Shown in pieces: positions 23,548 to 34,037 of a stretch of 64,000 nt of DNA. The stretch covers positions 62,001-126,000 of the forward strand of contig JAKOGH010000072.1 in assembly GCA_024811115.1 (NCBI GenBank). The letters are read 5' to 3'. Below the pieces are notes generated by a model. That model saw nothing but the letters and a program-made list of their open reading frames with translations. It did no database searches and was not told the origin of the DNA. Source of the DNA: Terana coerulea. Taxonomy: Eukaryota; Basidiomycota; Agaricomycetes; Polyporales; Phanerochaetaceae. A program made the position numbers and the translations under genes. The first letter of the stretch is position 1. Each line of letters begins with the position of its first letter.

Positions 23548-25928
23548 ATGTCCCTTGCAGTCGCAATTCTCGGGGTTGTCGTAGTCGTTTCGTTGCTGAT
23601 CCAATGGTACCGCTGGGTTAATCACCACTCCATCAAGCATATCCGCGGACCACCCACGGGCTCCTGGCTTGTCGGTATGTGTGCTCTCGTTATACGAGAG
23701 TAGCTTACTCAGCGTACCTTTTTGAACATAGGGAATGCCCGCGATATTCATTACCAGGAGAATGTCGGTGATCTGGACTTCAAATGCATGAAAGAATACG
23801 GCAATGCATGGAGGCTCCGGGCGCCGTTAGGTGTACGTTATCCTTGTCTGCTTTTCTGGGCTTACGACTCATTAGTAACGCTGGCAGTCCGATGTGTTAA
23901 TGATTGCGGATCCCAAGGTATGTTCTGACCATTACCTGCATTCAATATCAACTCTAATGCACCGCACTCAGTCTCTGCAGCATATCTTTCACAAAATTGG
24001 GCTACAACTACACGAAGAGCGTGCCAGCATTCGTACAAACATTCAACATAGCAGGTCCAAGCATTATATACGCTCCTGGTACGTGGATTATCCTCGTAAC
24101 TGCTCTATACAAGCTGTCGTTAACAACGACGATAGATGCCGAGTCTCACTTGAGACACAGGAAGATCATGAATCCGGCTTTCACCGCACCTCAACTTCGC
24201 TCATTCCTACCGCTGTTTCGTCGCGGCTCCGCCAAGGTAGGACAGACAGCGCTCGCTGAGGTGGACCATCCTGACAATGTTGCGGATAGATGTGCCAAAT
24301 GTGGAAAGACGAAGTCCTCAGCCAATCGCCCGAGGGTACCACAGTTCCGGTCAACAAGTGGATCGCCCGAGTTGCTCTCGATATTCTTGGCGAAGGTGGC
24401 ACATCATGCTATATCACCGTAATATGTGACTCAATCTAATGCACCGGTAGCCGCGTTCGACTACGAGTTCGGCTCTCTGGATAACTCCCAGAGTGAAGTG
24501 TCCGTGGCTTACGATAATATGTTGTAAGCACAAACCAAGGCTCTTGCGACAGTAACATATCTAATGCTTCGACCTTATAAAGCGTCGATTCAACCCTCTA
24601 TCCAGCCACGTCGAACATCGTGTTTCAGGCGACGTGGAAATATTTGCCACGTGCCCTGCTGGAATATGTTCGGTATCTTCCCACTCGTGAATACTCTCGC
24701 TTCAGATCGGCTTTGCAAGTCATCAATCGCAATGCGAAGCAGCTGATTGACCAGAAAACCAAGGAGGTTCTGTCTTCGGATAAGAGCAGTAGAGATGTCT
24801 TGAGTGTATTGGGTAAGCTCCTGTTCTTGACTCGAGATTCGGGATACAGAGCTCACGGCCTGCTTAGTTCGTGCCAACGCCTCTGAAAACCCCAAGTCGC
24901 TGCTCTCCGAGACAGAAATGCTATCGGAGATGGCTGCCCTGATGCTTGCGGGTCATGAGACGACCGCGAACACCGTTACGTGGCTCCTTTGGGAATTGGC
25001 TAGGCATCCGGACTATCAGAATAAGCTGCGTGCCGAAATTGCCCAGAAGCGCAGCGAAGTCATTGCTCGTGGGGACCCTGATTTCACCATGGAGGATCTT
25101 GAGTCGATACCGCTTCTCCAAGCGGCAATTATCGTGAGTGGATATTCATGCCAGCGTATCTGAACTAAAAGCGTGCTTCAACAGGAGACGCTGCGACATG
25201 ACTCTATCGCCTTCCATTTGGACAGAGTGGCTCTAAAGGATGACGTACTGCCTCTGTCCAGCCCCATTGTGAGTGAAACCGGTGAGACTATCACCGAGAT
25301 TCCTGTGGCTGCTGGACAGTCCATTCTGATATCTACCTGTGCATACAATCGGTGAGTGCATCAGTTACCTCCCTTCGTACGGTGATTAACGTCACCGCAC
25401 TAGGGGGAAGATGCGGATTCCTGGAACTCTATGCGACACATCGAAAATCGTGTTGATAGGCAAACCCGTGTTGGAATGTTTGGTAACGTGTAAGTCGAGT
25501 AATTACCATGTTTCTGTCAGCCAACACTGATATTTATCCCCTAGCATGACTTTCTGTAAGTCCTGAGTTCTATAGTCGTTCTCAGGACTGGGCTGATACA
25601 ATACGCTCAGCGGCCGGTGTTCGCGGCTGCATCGGGTAAGTGCTTCAGCAACTTTCTGCCTTACGAATCGCTAGCTGACTCTCATTTTCAGCTGGAGATT
25701 TTCGTATGCCTTCCTTTTACTTCTTTTTCCCGCAGCTGCTCACGAAATCGCTTCGCAGACTCATCGAGATGCTAGCCATCACGACTGACCTCGTGGAGAA
25801 CTTCAAATTCTCGATTCCGGCGGATAAGCCTGAAGTCCTTCGTGCGCCTGCGACAGTCATGGGTCCCATCGTAAAGGGGGAAGATCCACGAGGGCATGCA
25901 GATGCCCCTACACTTCACGGCTGTTTGA
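23548..25928 (+). pseudogene. Cytochrome P450, type B copy 1, decayed
   Basis: It has the same exon plan as the intact copy at 47306-49708. The start MSLAVAILGVVVVVSLLIQW is the membrane anchor; IRGPPTGSWLVGN is the hinge. I-helix LAGHETTANTVTWLLWEL, ETLR, and heme loop FSAGVRGCIG are all present. Three lesions are visible by comparison with the intact copy. An extra G in the GGG at 23999-24001 shifts the exon after KIG. The exon beginning near 25403 has lost about 15 nt encoding an LPSVW-like segment. A G5 run at 25876-25880 carries one extra base; the shifted frame would end MQMPLHFTAV at 25926-25928. It is probably a recent pseudogene. Any transcript would give a truncated protein lacking the heme cysteine. 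Confidence 0.8.
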
Positions 25929-26129
25929 GCTTTGGCTCGAGGATATTGCTCGTGGGAGTCTGGATGTGTACTGAGTCTCATTTTCTCGTTTTGGCATTCT
26001 TTCGGGTATTCTGTCGTGGCCGACATTATAGACGTTTACTCCATGTGCCAGCCAGCAGCAGTGCTTGGTTTGGAGGCTTAGCGCATCAATCTCCTTAATA
26101 TGCATACCTATTGACCTTCTCAACAACAG

Positions 26130-27487
26130 CGCTGATTCATTTCTACGTCCTTCTGCATGGAATACCATATTTCAGGGATTTGTCGTGGATTACGTCCCCC
26201 AGGCGGTGCTAGAGATTATTCGGCACATTCCCAGTCGGGAGTATAGCCGTTTCAGGCAAACGCTCTCTGCCATTAACAGCGTCTCGAAGGACCTACTCGC
26301 TCGAAAGCGAGTGAACCTTCTGTCTCAAGATACGACCAAGGAAGGATATTCTGAGTGTTCTTGGTAAGCACTGTTTCCACTAATAATCGGTCAAGATGGC
26401 TTCACCACTTAGGCAGTCCGCGCCAATGTGTCTGAAAACCCTAAGACGAAGCTCACAGAGGACGAGATGGAGTCTCAGATGGCAGCGCTTACACTTGCAG
26501 GGCACGAAACCACCACCAACACCGTTGCTTGGCTCCTCTGGGAACTTGCTAAGCGGCAGGACTTCCAGGACATCTTGTGCGCGGAAATATCGCAGAAACG
26601 CAGCGCGATCGCGGCGCGTGGGGACGTAGAGTTTACCATCGAAGACCTCGAGGCTATGCCTCATCTGCAAGCTGCGCCGCTAGTCAGTCCTCCCCCTCTA
26701 CGCAGGCTGTTCCGCGCAAGCTTACGTGTGATGTGTCGTGCAGGAAACGTTGCGATACCACCCCATCATCTACCACTTGCCTCGCATGGCCGGTAAAGAC
26801 GACGTCCTGCCGCTCGCGCGCCCCATCGTTACTCTGACAGGAGAGACTATTTCCGAAATCTCGATCAGGGCTGAGCAGGTCATCATCCCTTCCGTCTGCG
26901 GATACAACCGGTAAGTCACCTTATGTGTTCCCACACTTGTTACTGATTGCTGTGTATCAGTCTGCAAAGCGCGTGGGGTAAAGATGCTCATATCTGGATC
27001 CCCATGCGCTACATCGAGGATGGAATCAATAATGAGATACGGCTCGGGATGGTTGGCAATGTGTGAGTGTTCTTCATATCATTTCTGTACCGGCCACTGA
27101 ACTTTCTGTGCTTAGAATGACGTTCTGTAAGTGCGGATATTAGAGTTTCTTTACGTTTTACCTCATAGTCTGCGCAGCGGCTGGCGTTCGCAGTTGTATT
27201 GGGTGAGCACTGCCAGTATATTGTTATCTGTTGCCGTCTGACATATAGTTTGAGATGGAAATTCTCGTACGTCACGCAGACGCTGCACGGTTTGCTGGCA
27301 CTAATGGGCACTCGACAGTATGATTGAGATGCAGACCATGGTGGTCGATCTCATAGAGAACTTCAAGTTCGAAATATCTGTAGACAAGCCTCAGATCATT
27401 CGCATCCCTGCGGGGATCATAAGCCCGATGGTGAAGGGCAAGGACAATGAAGGCGTGCAAATGCCTCTGCATGTCACGGCTCTTTGA
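26130..27487 (+). pseudogene. Cytochrome P450, type B copy 2, 5'-truncated
   Basis: It begins about 200 bp after copy 1, at the exon matching the middle of the family (SFLRPSAWNTIFQGF). The membrane anchor, hinge and first half of the fold are absent. The rest is present: LTLAGHETTTNTVAWLLWEL, ETLRYHPIIYHL, RLQSAWGKDAHIW, a split heme loop FAAGVRSCIG, and the tail MQMPLHVTAL. One lesion lies near 26344: an extra G turns the family DILSVL into GYSECSW. The heme-region exons and their splice sites are otherwise intact. It arose by a tandem duplication or deletion that removed the 5' half. No functional P450 can be made. Confidence 0.8.
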
Positions 27488-29285
27488 TATTGACAACAGC
27501 GACTGTATCTCAAGCGTCTTTGGACGTTGGTGACTTAAGACTCGGAGCTTGACGTGTAGAGCGATGCTCCGCTGACCAGCATAAGTGGGGACCGATCGAT
27601 GCTGTAGAAAGATTTGTATTTGCTTGTTAAACCAATTTGGATACGAAAATACTCAGATAAGCAAGTGAAAGAGAATGCAGTCCGACGGAGGGTAATGAAA
27701 AGAGAAGAGCGCCTAGCGCTTCGACGAGGGGCTGGTGATGGGGTTCTGACGCCCTTTTATAAATTTAGGACTAACGTCACTACCAAAGCCCTAGCTGATA
27801 GCTATCGTGTCAAGTAGCACGTTTATTTGTATCTGAATCAGCTCAAGTCTGCGGCTTGGGGGAGCTGCGAGCGCTAGGCGAGCACTTTGTGGCGTTCAGG
27901 CTTCTCCGTGTGAAGATCACCATCACGTCAGCGACCGGAGCGAGCCGTCCTACTCCTGACCTCCACCACTGCTCTTCACCATAATTCTATCCCCACACAT
28001 ACGCGTAGATCACTCCTATATATGTTCGCTGCACATACTGTAAGGGATAACAACACTGCGGCGCTCCGTAACTAACGAGTATCTGCACGTTGAATAGATG
28101 CCAATGAACACGCAGGTTGTGACAACAGTCGTCTCCGTGGAGGTCTGAAGGGTTGATCTGCCAGCAACACGAGCGACAATGGCTAATAATGCAACAATCA
28201 AAAGTTCGCGCACTATTCAAAACTCGCCACTTAACTCCTAAAGAGGAGCGTGCCACGAGCGTACATAGCCGGGCACCTCCGTACTTCATAGAAAGGGACG
28301 AGGAGTAAATGAAGTACGTGGTTGTTATTTTAGTAGGACGGGTATAATAATTGCGGAACCTCTATAAGAGATTGTTGCAAGTGTCTGGCGCGGTTCTTGC
28401 CGGGAAATCGACTGGTATGTATGTGTCTGCACGACAGTTTGATAGGAAGAAGCATAACTGAGCCTCGTTTTCCTTGCACACAGGAATCCCGCAACCCTTC
28501 GCATTGTCTTCTATCCCTACAATGAGGCGCAGTGATAAAACTCACGAAGACGGCAGAGGACTCTGATGTACGCGTCTACCACTCGAGCGCTGGTGGCTGA
28601 GGCGGCGGAGCAGTCCACACATGTTCCTTCGCAATCGATAGACTCCCTATTCCTGAGCCGCTTTGTTCGCTTGGGTTCCTTTCCGACCTCAGCCTGTGTC
28701 CTTTCTACCTGCATCGTCTGCATCTCATGAGATCCCGGAGAACAAGATGGTCTTGATCATCTGCCACCGACCATCTTACCGGTCACGGTTCCGCTTCTTC
28801 CGGTAACTTGGTCCAAAGATACCGTCGTCGCCATGCGTCTCCGAGGTGCTCTTTCAAGTGGGACATCGCATGCGAGAGATCGTATATCACCTCAAGTAAG
28901 CTGACCATGTCGGCCGCAGTGTCTTCCTCTGACAGTTCTACAACCAGCATCTCATTGTACTACTCGCACGAACTGCTGACCACCGCAGCAGAGACCAACT
29001 CCTGGGTAACCACTGGATAAAACGGGATGAAGAGCCCATAGATAGTACTAACAATGCCGCTATTTGAGAAGGACAGAGTCTGCCATCGGGATCGGGTTAT
29101 TTGATTGGGTGAAGTGGACGGAGCACTGTTGCCTGCGGCTTATGAGCTGTCATCGACTGACTCCGAACACCGTCTGCGGTCTCGACACCCTGCAGTCTGG
29201 TGTTGACTATGCTCTGTCGCGGGCTGTGGTATGTGCTATTCTCCTGAGCCCGAAACACTTAACACGCGTACTCCTTCACTTATGA
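27488..29285. other. Intergenic region
   Basis: About 1.8 kb with only short, unrelated open frames on both strands. No domain, RNA gene or repeat structure was recognised. The right end is the promoter of the membrane glycoprotein. Confidence 0.4.
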
Positions 29286-30686
29286 ATGAACCCTCACGAG
29301 TCATGCTTTGCAGCATTGGTCGACCTAGCCCAGTTCCGCCAGTCAACATGGCAGCTTCCCTTGCGGCAGCTGTACTCAGTCCAGCTACTCCTCGCCTTGC
29401 TACATTTAGTAGCTGCCGTCACACTTACAAATGTTACCGTCGACGACAATGGTACAGATCCATACACGGGCACCAGGTTTACCTTTACCGATGGCGGATG
29501 GCTCACTGGTCCCGGGCCGTGTGGAACCTGTGAAGCCCATCCCGATCAGACCCAGACATACATGCAAACCTGGCATGACACCACATACGACCCGACCGCA
29601 GTGGGCGTGAGATCTCTTCCGCAAAATGCCATCTTCTCATTCACCGGTAAGCACTGCATCTGCACTTAGTATATTAATCAATAAATCCTCATGCGATTTA
29701 CGCTAGGATCTGCACTATACGTCTATGGTATACTATCGCATTCCATCGAAAACCCTGGAAGCAATGCTGACATGCTCTTTTACGTCGACGCTGAGCAAGT
29801 TGGCAACTTCTACTTTGTCCCCGACGGTCAATCAACCTATACCTACAACTTCCTTCTCTATTCCAATACCACTCTTCCTCATACACTTCATACGTTTGTG
29901 CTGCAAAATGGACGTGTGGGCGGTAACAAGTCGCTTCTTCTCCTCGACTACGTCATATATTCGACTTCCGCTAACGCCGTGGTATCTACTTGGACACCAC
30001 CGTCAAGCTCATTCTCCTCCAACAACTCACCGACGACAACCCCTCTCTTTCCAGATGGACACGGCGGAGGCCCATCTTCTGGGCATATCACATCCAACCG
30101 TCCTAATTCCACAATTGGGGCGGCTCCGTCATCTCAATCTACGACTCGCAGTGGAGCCTCTGTTGAAGGCCCACATACCCTCACCGGCAGCCTGAAAACC
30201 CTGACCATCTGCCTCGCGACCATTTTACCCTGGTTCATTGCAGGCACAGCCTTCCTCTGGGTGTATTACCGCCGAAGGCGTCCCACCATGCCAACTCGCG
30301 TACATCGGTATTCATGGGATTTGACGGCCCAGAGAAACAACCTTGAAGAGAGCCGCAGAGCCAGTCACGGCAATCTGAACTCCACAAACCGAAGCTGTCG
30401 AACCACGCTCTCATACCCAAATACTGCCCACAACTGTGCTGACGACTATCCAGCGCTCGCAACCAGCCGACATTTAAGCTGTCGGGAGACTTTGAGGTGT
30501 GTATCCACTAGGAGCGAATTCATATGATGAGAGGCATTAACGTGGTCCCATCTGTTCAGGCCAGCTATTGACGGACATCCGAGTCCACCAATGGTATCGT
30601 CGGAATCAGTCTACCAAGAAACGGCACCACCGCCGTACAGTGACCATGGAGCAGGGACAGAGGTCATCCCCATTGTTGCTTTATAA
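29286..30686 (+). CDS. Single-pass membrane glycoprotein
   Basis: Three exons (29286-29646, 29707-30496, 30560-30686) total 1278 nt, giving 425 residues. A hydrophobic N-terminal signal (VQLLLALLHLVAAVTL) leads an ectodomain opening TNVTVDDNGTDPYTGTRF with GPCGTCEAHPDQTQ, and several N-glycosylation sites (NVT, NGT, NTT, NKS). A Ser/Thr/Pro/Gly stalk precedes one transmembrane helix at about residues 286-310 (LTICLATILPWFIAGTAFLW) followed by a YYRRRRP stop-transfer. The cytosolic tail of about 115 residues is Ser/Arg-rich and closes near APPPYSDHGAGTEVIPIVAL. This architecture is common in Agaricomycetes; function is unknown, and a cell-surface sensor or wall-contact role is only inference. 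An earlier ATG at 29282 is out of frame. Confidence 0.78.
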
Positions 30687-30982
30687 TGAAGCTAGTGTCG
30701 CAGTTCACATTGGTAATGTCATTCATACACCTATGAGGACATTTGTTGCTTTTCCGCTTATCCGAGCCATCTGGCCAGGTAGCAATATCAACGATTTCCC
30801 TGTACAATTGCACTCCCCCCCTGAGAAGGAAATTGGTAGTTGCCCGTACAGAGTCCCATTGGACGCAGCGCCGGTGTTGTGGCATTCCCTGCGTTTGTGC
30901 TTCAGCATCCCTGCTCGCTATTGTCGGCATATTGCAGAACAAAAAAGACGCACATGTTCGCCGCTCACACTTGCTCATTGCA

Positions 30983-31760
30983 CTACAGTAGTATTTCCAC
31001 CAGATACGCGTTGACGAGGTTGGACAGTGCACGGACTTCCAGGCTATTTAGGAGCCAGAATATCAAGGCGACGATGAGCCGTAGGAATGCGTCGCTTTGA
31101 GCCGCATACCGTAGAGCCACAACAGGGCTCGGTGTAGTCGAAGGACGTCTCTGGCTGTAAAGTCGCACAGCGGCGCGTGGAAGACAACCCTTGTAGGGAA
31201 AGATGGAGCATGGCAGCCAGATAATATTCCATGATGGGGCGCGCCAATATAGCTCGTAGGATATTGCGGTGTAGCCAGAGGGGTGCGGCCGACTGGCGAG
31301 CTCGGGACGAGCTATGCGCGTGGTGGAATTAGCCGCGGGCGCTACCTCATGAGCCACACGAGAAACGTAGTGAAATCGAGGTGATAGTGAGGCCTGGGAC
31401 CCTGCAGGGTGCGCGATGAAATGCTGGCGGTCGCGAGAGAGCAGAACGAGTCCTAGGAGATTCGCAGTCACGCGCTTTCCAATAGGCGCTTGGCCCTCAA
31501 ATGGGTTCGGGAGCTTCTTCTCTTTCGATGACCTGCCGCAGTGTGGCCCCGAAGGAGGCGACGCTACCGATGGCTAAGAAGAGGCCTCCCTGCGCCGTCG
31601 CGCGCAAGCAGTCTTCAGGAAGCCATGTCGCATCGAGCGCGGTACGCAGTGGCGGATGGTGCAGTCGGAGAGGCGGGGGATATATGAGGAGACCATCGTG
31701 GTGCGAGGAAGGAGTGTCAGGGTGCGCGTCGGCAGCCGGAAAGACCAAAGAATCAGAGCG
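30983..31760 (-). pseudogene. MFS transporter relic
   Basis: Fragments of the 3' half of an MFS transporter, in several frames. VALIFWLLNSLEVRALSNLV with NAYLVEIL matches the intact copy's NLMCWFLNGVGVSALFNPVN AYLVDILV region. WLPEDCLRATAQGGLFLAIG matches WLPEDRLRATTLGGLVLAPG. SSYIPRLSDCTIRHC matches the copy's SSYAGSLSDRTVRHY. The order and strand are the same as in the transporter at 34038-36442. No start and no first half remain. It is a decayed duplicate. Confidence 0.7.
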
Positions 31761-32824
31761 AATGTATCGTATTCATGCGCACAAAAGTGACAGCTGACAT
31801 GGTTGGCTGTGTGTTCGGCGAGACGAACGGGACATTCCGGGATGTGTTGCTGTAGAGTTGGCCCCTGCGCAGGACGTGCCGCTGTCAGAGACTGGCAAGG
31901 TGTACAAAGCTGGCGTCTCTTCTCCATCAGTCGTGTTCTTTGCATGGCGGAAGATGTCCCTTTCCGCAGGCGTGGCTGCGAGCCGCGCTGAGCCTGGCAA
32001 ATCCGTCGCATCAATTCGTCTTTTCACATGGACATGAAAAGAAATTCATGAAACGGCTGCAAGGAGTATTTGGGTAAAAGGCAAAAAAGACCTGAGTAGA
32101 CATGCGAAGAGTGTACTCACTAGGACCGACCACGTGGAGCTATACTCTGGTGCTGGCAAGCAATGCCCTCTGCTTCTATGAGTCTGAGCTGGTGGATGCC
32201 GTATCGATAACTGTATATGCTAATTTTGATCTAGTACGGTCGCTATGCTTGCGCCCACGGTGTATAGGCAGCCAATCTTTACGCAGAGAAAATAGTGTGA
32301 AGAAAGTGCAACGAAAAGCGAGGCACGACACCACGGCGCTTCAACGACGTGCTGCTTACGTGAGCTGTGATGACGCCTCGCGTGGGTCGGGCGCCCTTGG
32401 ATGCGCCACTGCTCACGCAAGCATCGTTACGCGCGACAAGCCGTGTCACTCTTCTCCGTCACATCAGTCTCTGTGCTAATGCTTCTTATTCGCCGGTAAC
32501 ATGCTGAGCAGCGACGCCGTTGTATAGTCCGCTCACCTCATCGAGGCACCGGGCGGAGGCAAGGGTATGTCCTGTGCCAGGCTGTGTGACAAGACAACGG
32601 TGATGTCGCATCTGCCAGACCAATCGAAGTCGACCAATTCGGGCAATCGCTTGTGGCCTGCTGAACTTACTTTCCATGCAACAGGAGACGCGGTCACGCA
32701 CGTGTTTAGCCTCATGCGAAACATACCTATGCAGCGTCTTTGAACTCGACCACATCCGTTACCGAGGCTAGTCTTTTTGCCTGTGGCATTCTCTTCAGGA
32801 CTCTGCTCATAGACACCGTTATAG
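31761..32824. other. Intergenic region
   Basis: About 1.1 kb between the MFS relic and the miniature NLR. It may contain further decayed MFS sequence on the left. No supportable gene or RNA is seen. Confidence 0.35.
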
Positions 32825-33760
32825 ATGACTTGCTTCTCCGCCAAAGGCCATTTGGACATTCGCGGGGACGACGGGCTCGATGCTGCGAAAAAGATTCTGG
32901 ATGTGTGCTCCGACCCCTCCACCTTGCGCCCATACCAGCGCTGGGCGCTGCGGCAAAGAGCCTCAGTGTTATCATCGACATGATCATGGTTGTGTTATAC
33001 ATGAGTTACGCTAGCTAACTCTACTCAATGGCCCTCATATACGTACCAGACAACCAGAGAAAATACTGGAACACGAGAGGGTGTTGCAAAGGAGATTGAG
33101 GAACTTGCTGGAGTCATCAAGAAGGTTTTCGACGATTCGACTTCCGCCGTGGAGAGCGCAAACGATGGGCAGCGCCAGGCCGCCGCGCCAAGTTCCAGAG
33201 GCGAGCGGACGCTCATGAAAACATATCCTGAGTTGTTCCGGGAGAACTTCTTGCCAGGGTACATCTTGGCCGAGTTTTCTGCAGACGGACAGCTGATTGC
33301 GGTGCTGGCATTTTCCAGCGGTGAAAAGGACCGAGGATCGCTGGCCGTTATGAGAGCTTGCGATGGCCAAGTGGAGAAAGTCATGCCCATTGATGGTCAT
33401 TACGACGTATTGGAGAAGGAGGAGTGCCTGCGGACTCTCCAATTCTCCAATGAGAGCAGCGCCGTGCACTTCAAGACATTATCGGGAGAATGGCAATCCT
33501 GGGACGTATCAACAGGGACCAGGGTACAGAACAGAGGAGATGTGAGGCTCGAGAAAGACCTGTACGAGGACCAAGGTTGGATCATGTCTCGAGACTCCCA
33601 ATCAGCTCTGTGCTGGGTAACGGGCTCAAGAAGGCCTTCCCGCCGTGACTCATCTCAGTTTCTTAAATGTTTTGCATCGCATGGAACATGTGTCGCTATG
33701 AGTAGTGCCAGTGGAAGCAGTCAATTTTCCATCTTGGACGTCTCAGAGCTCCTCAGATAG
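32825..33760 (+). pseudogene. Miniature NLR-like gene without NACHT
   Basis: Two exons. The first (start MTCFSAKGHLDIRGDDGLDA) matches the N-terminal helical domain of the NLR at 43750, whose start is MSCFSAKGHLELSGDDALTA. After an intron at about 32989-33051 the helical part continues (EGVAKEIEELAGVIKKV, DDSTSAVES). It then jumps directly to C-terminal WD40-type blades (YILAEFSADGQLIAVLAF, FKTLSGEWQSWDVSTGT, ALCWVTGSRRPS) and ends DVSELLR. The whole NACHT domain and most of the propeller are missing. By comparison with the paralogue one G is lost in the TTGCG at 32923-32926, shifting exon 1 frame. It is either a deletion-derived pseudogene or, if that base is an error, a small NLR-derived adaptor. 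Confidence 0.7.
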
Positions 33761-34037
33761 ATGACCAGACTCTGTACTCCCAGCATATGTCTTTCCACAA
33801 TGTGTACCTGCAACTGTATCTAATGTATTGGCCATTTCATCGTGATTGGGATAGCACTAAGAGGTTACATGTACATGCTGGTATTCCCAGAAATTATTCA
33901 ATGAAGCAGAGTATGCTAATGATCTAAGACAACGAAATGCGAAAGTGGCGGCTGCATCTAACAAGCACGTCCGCACAATGACAGACTTACAGCAAGCAAA
34001 ACCTTCGTTCGGCGTGAGGCACGAATCTCCTCGACCA
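33761..34037. other. Convergent 3' region
   Basis: This stretch lies between the plus-strand mini-NLR stop and the minus-strand MFS stop. No gene is seen. Confidence 0.4.
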
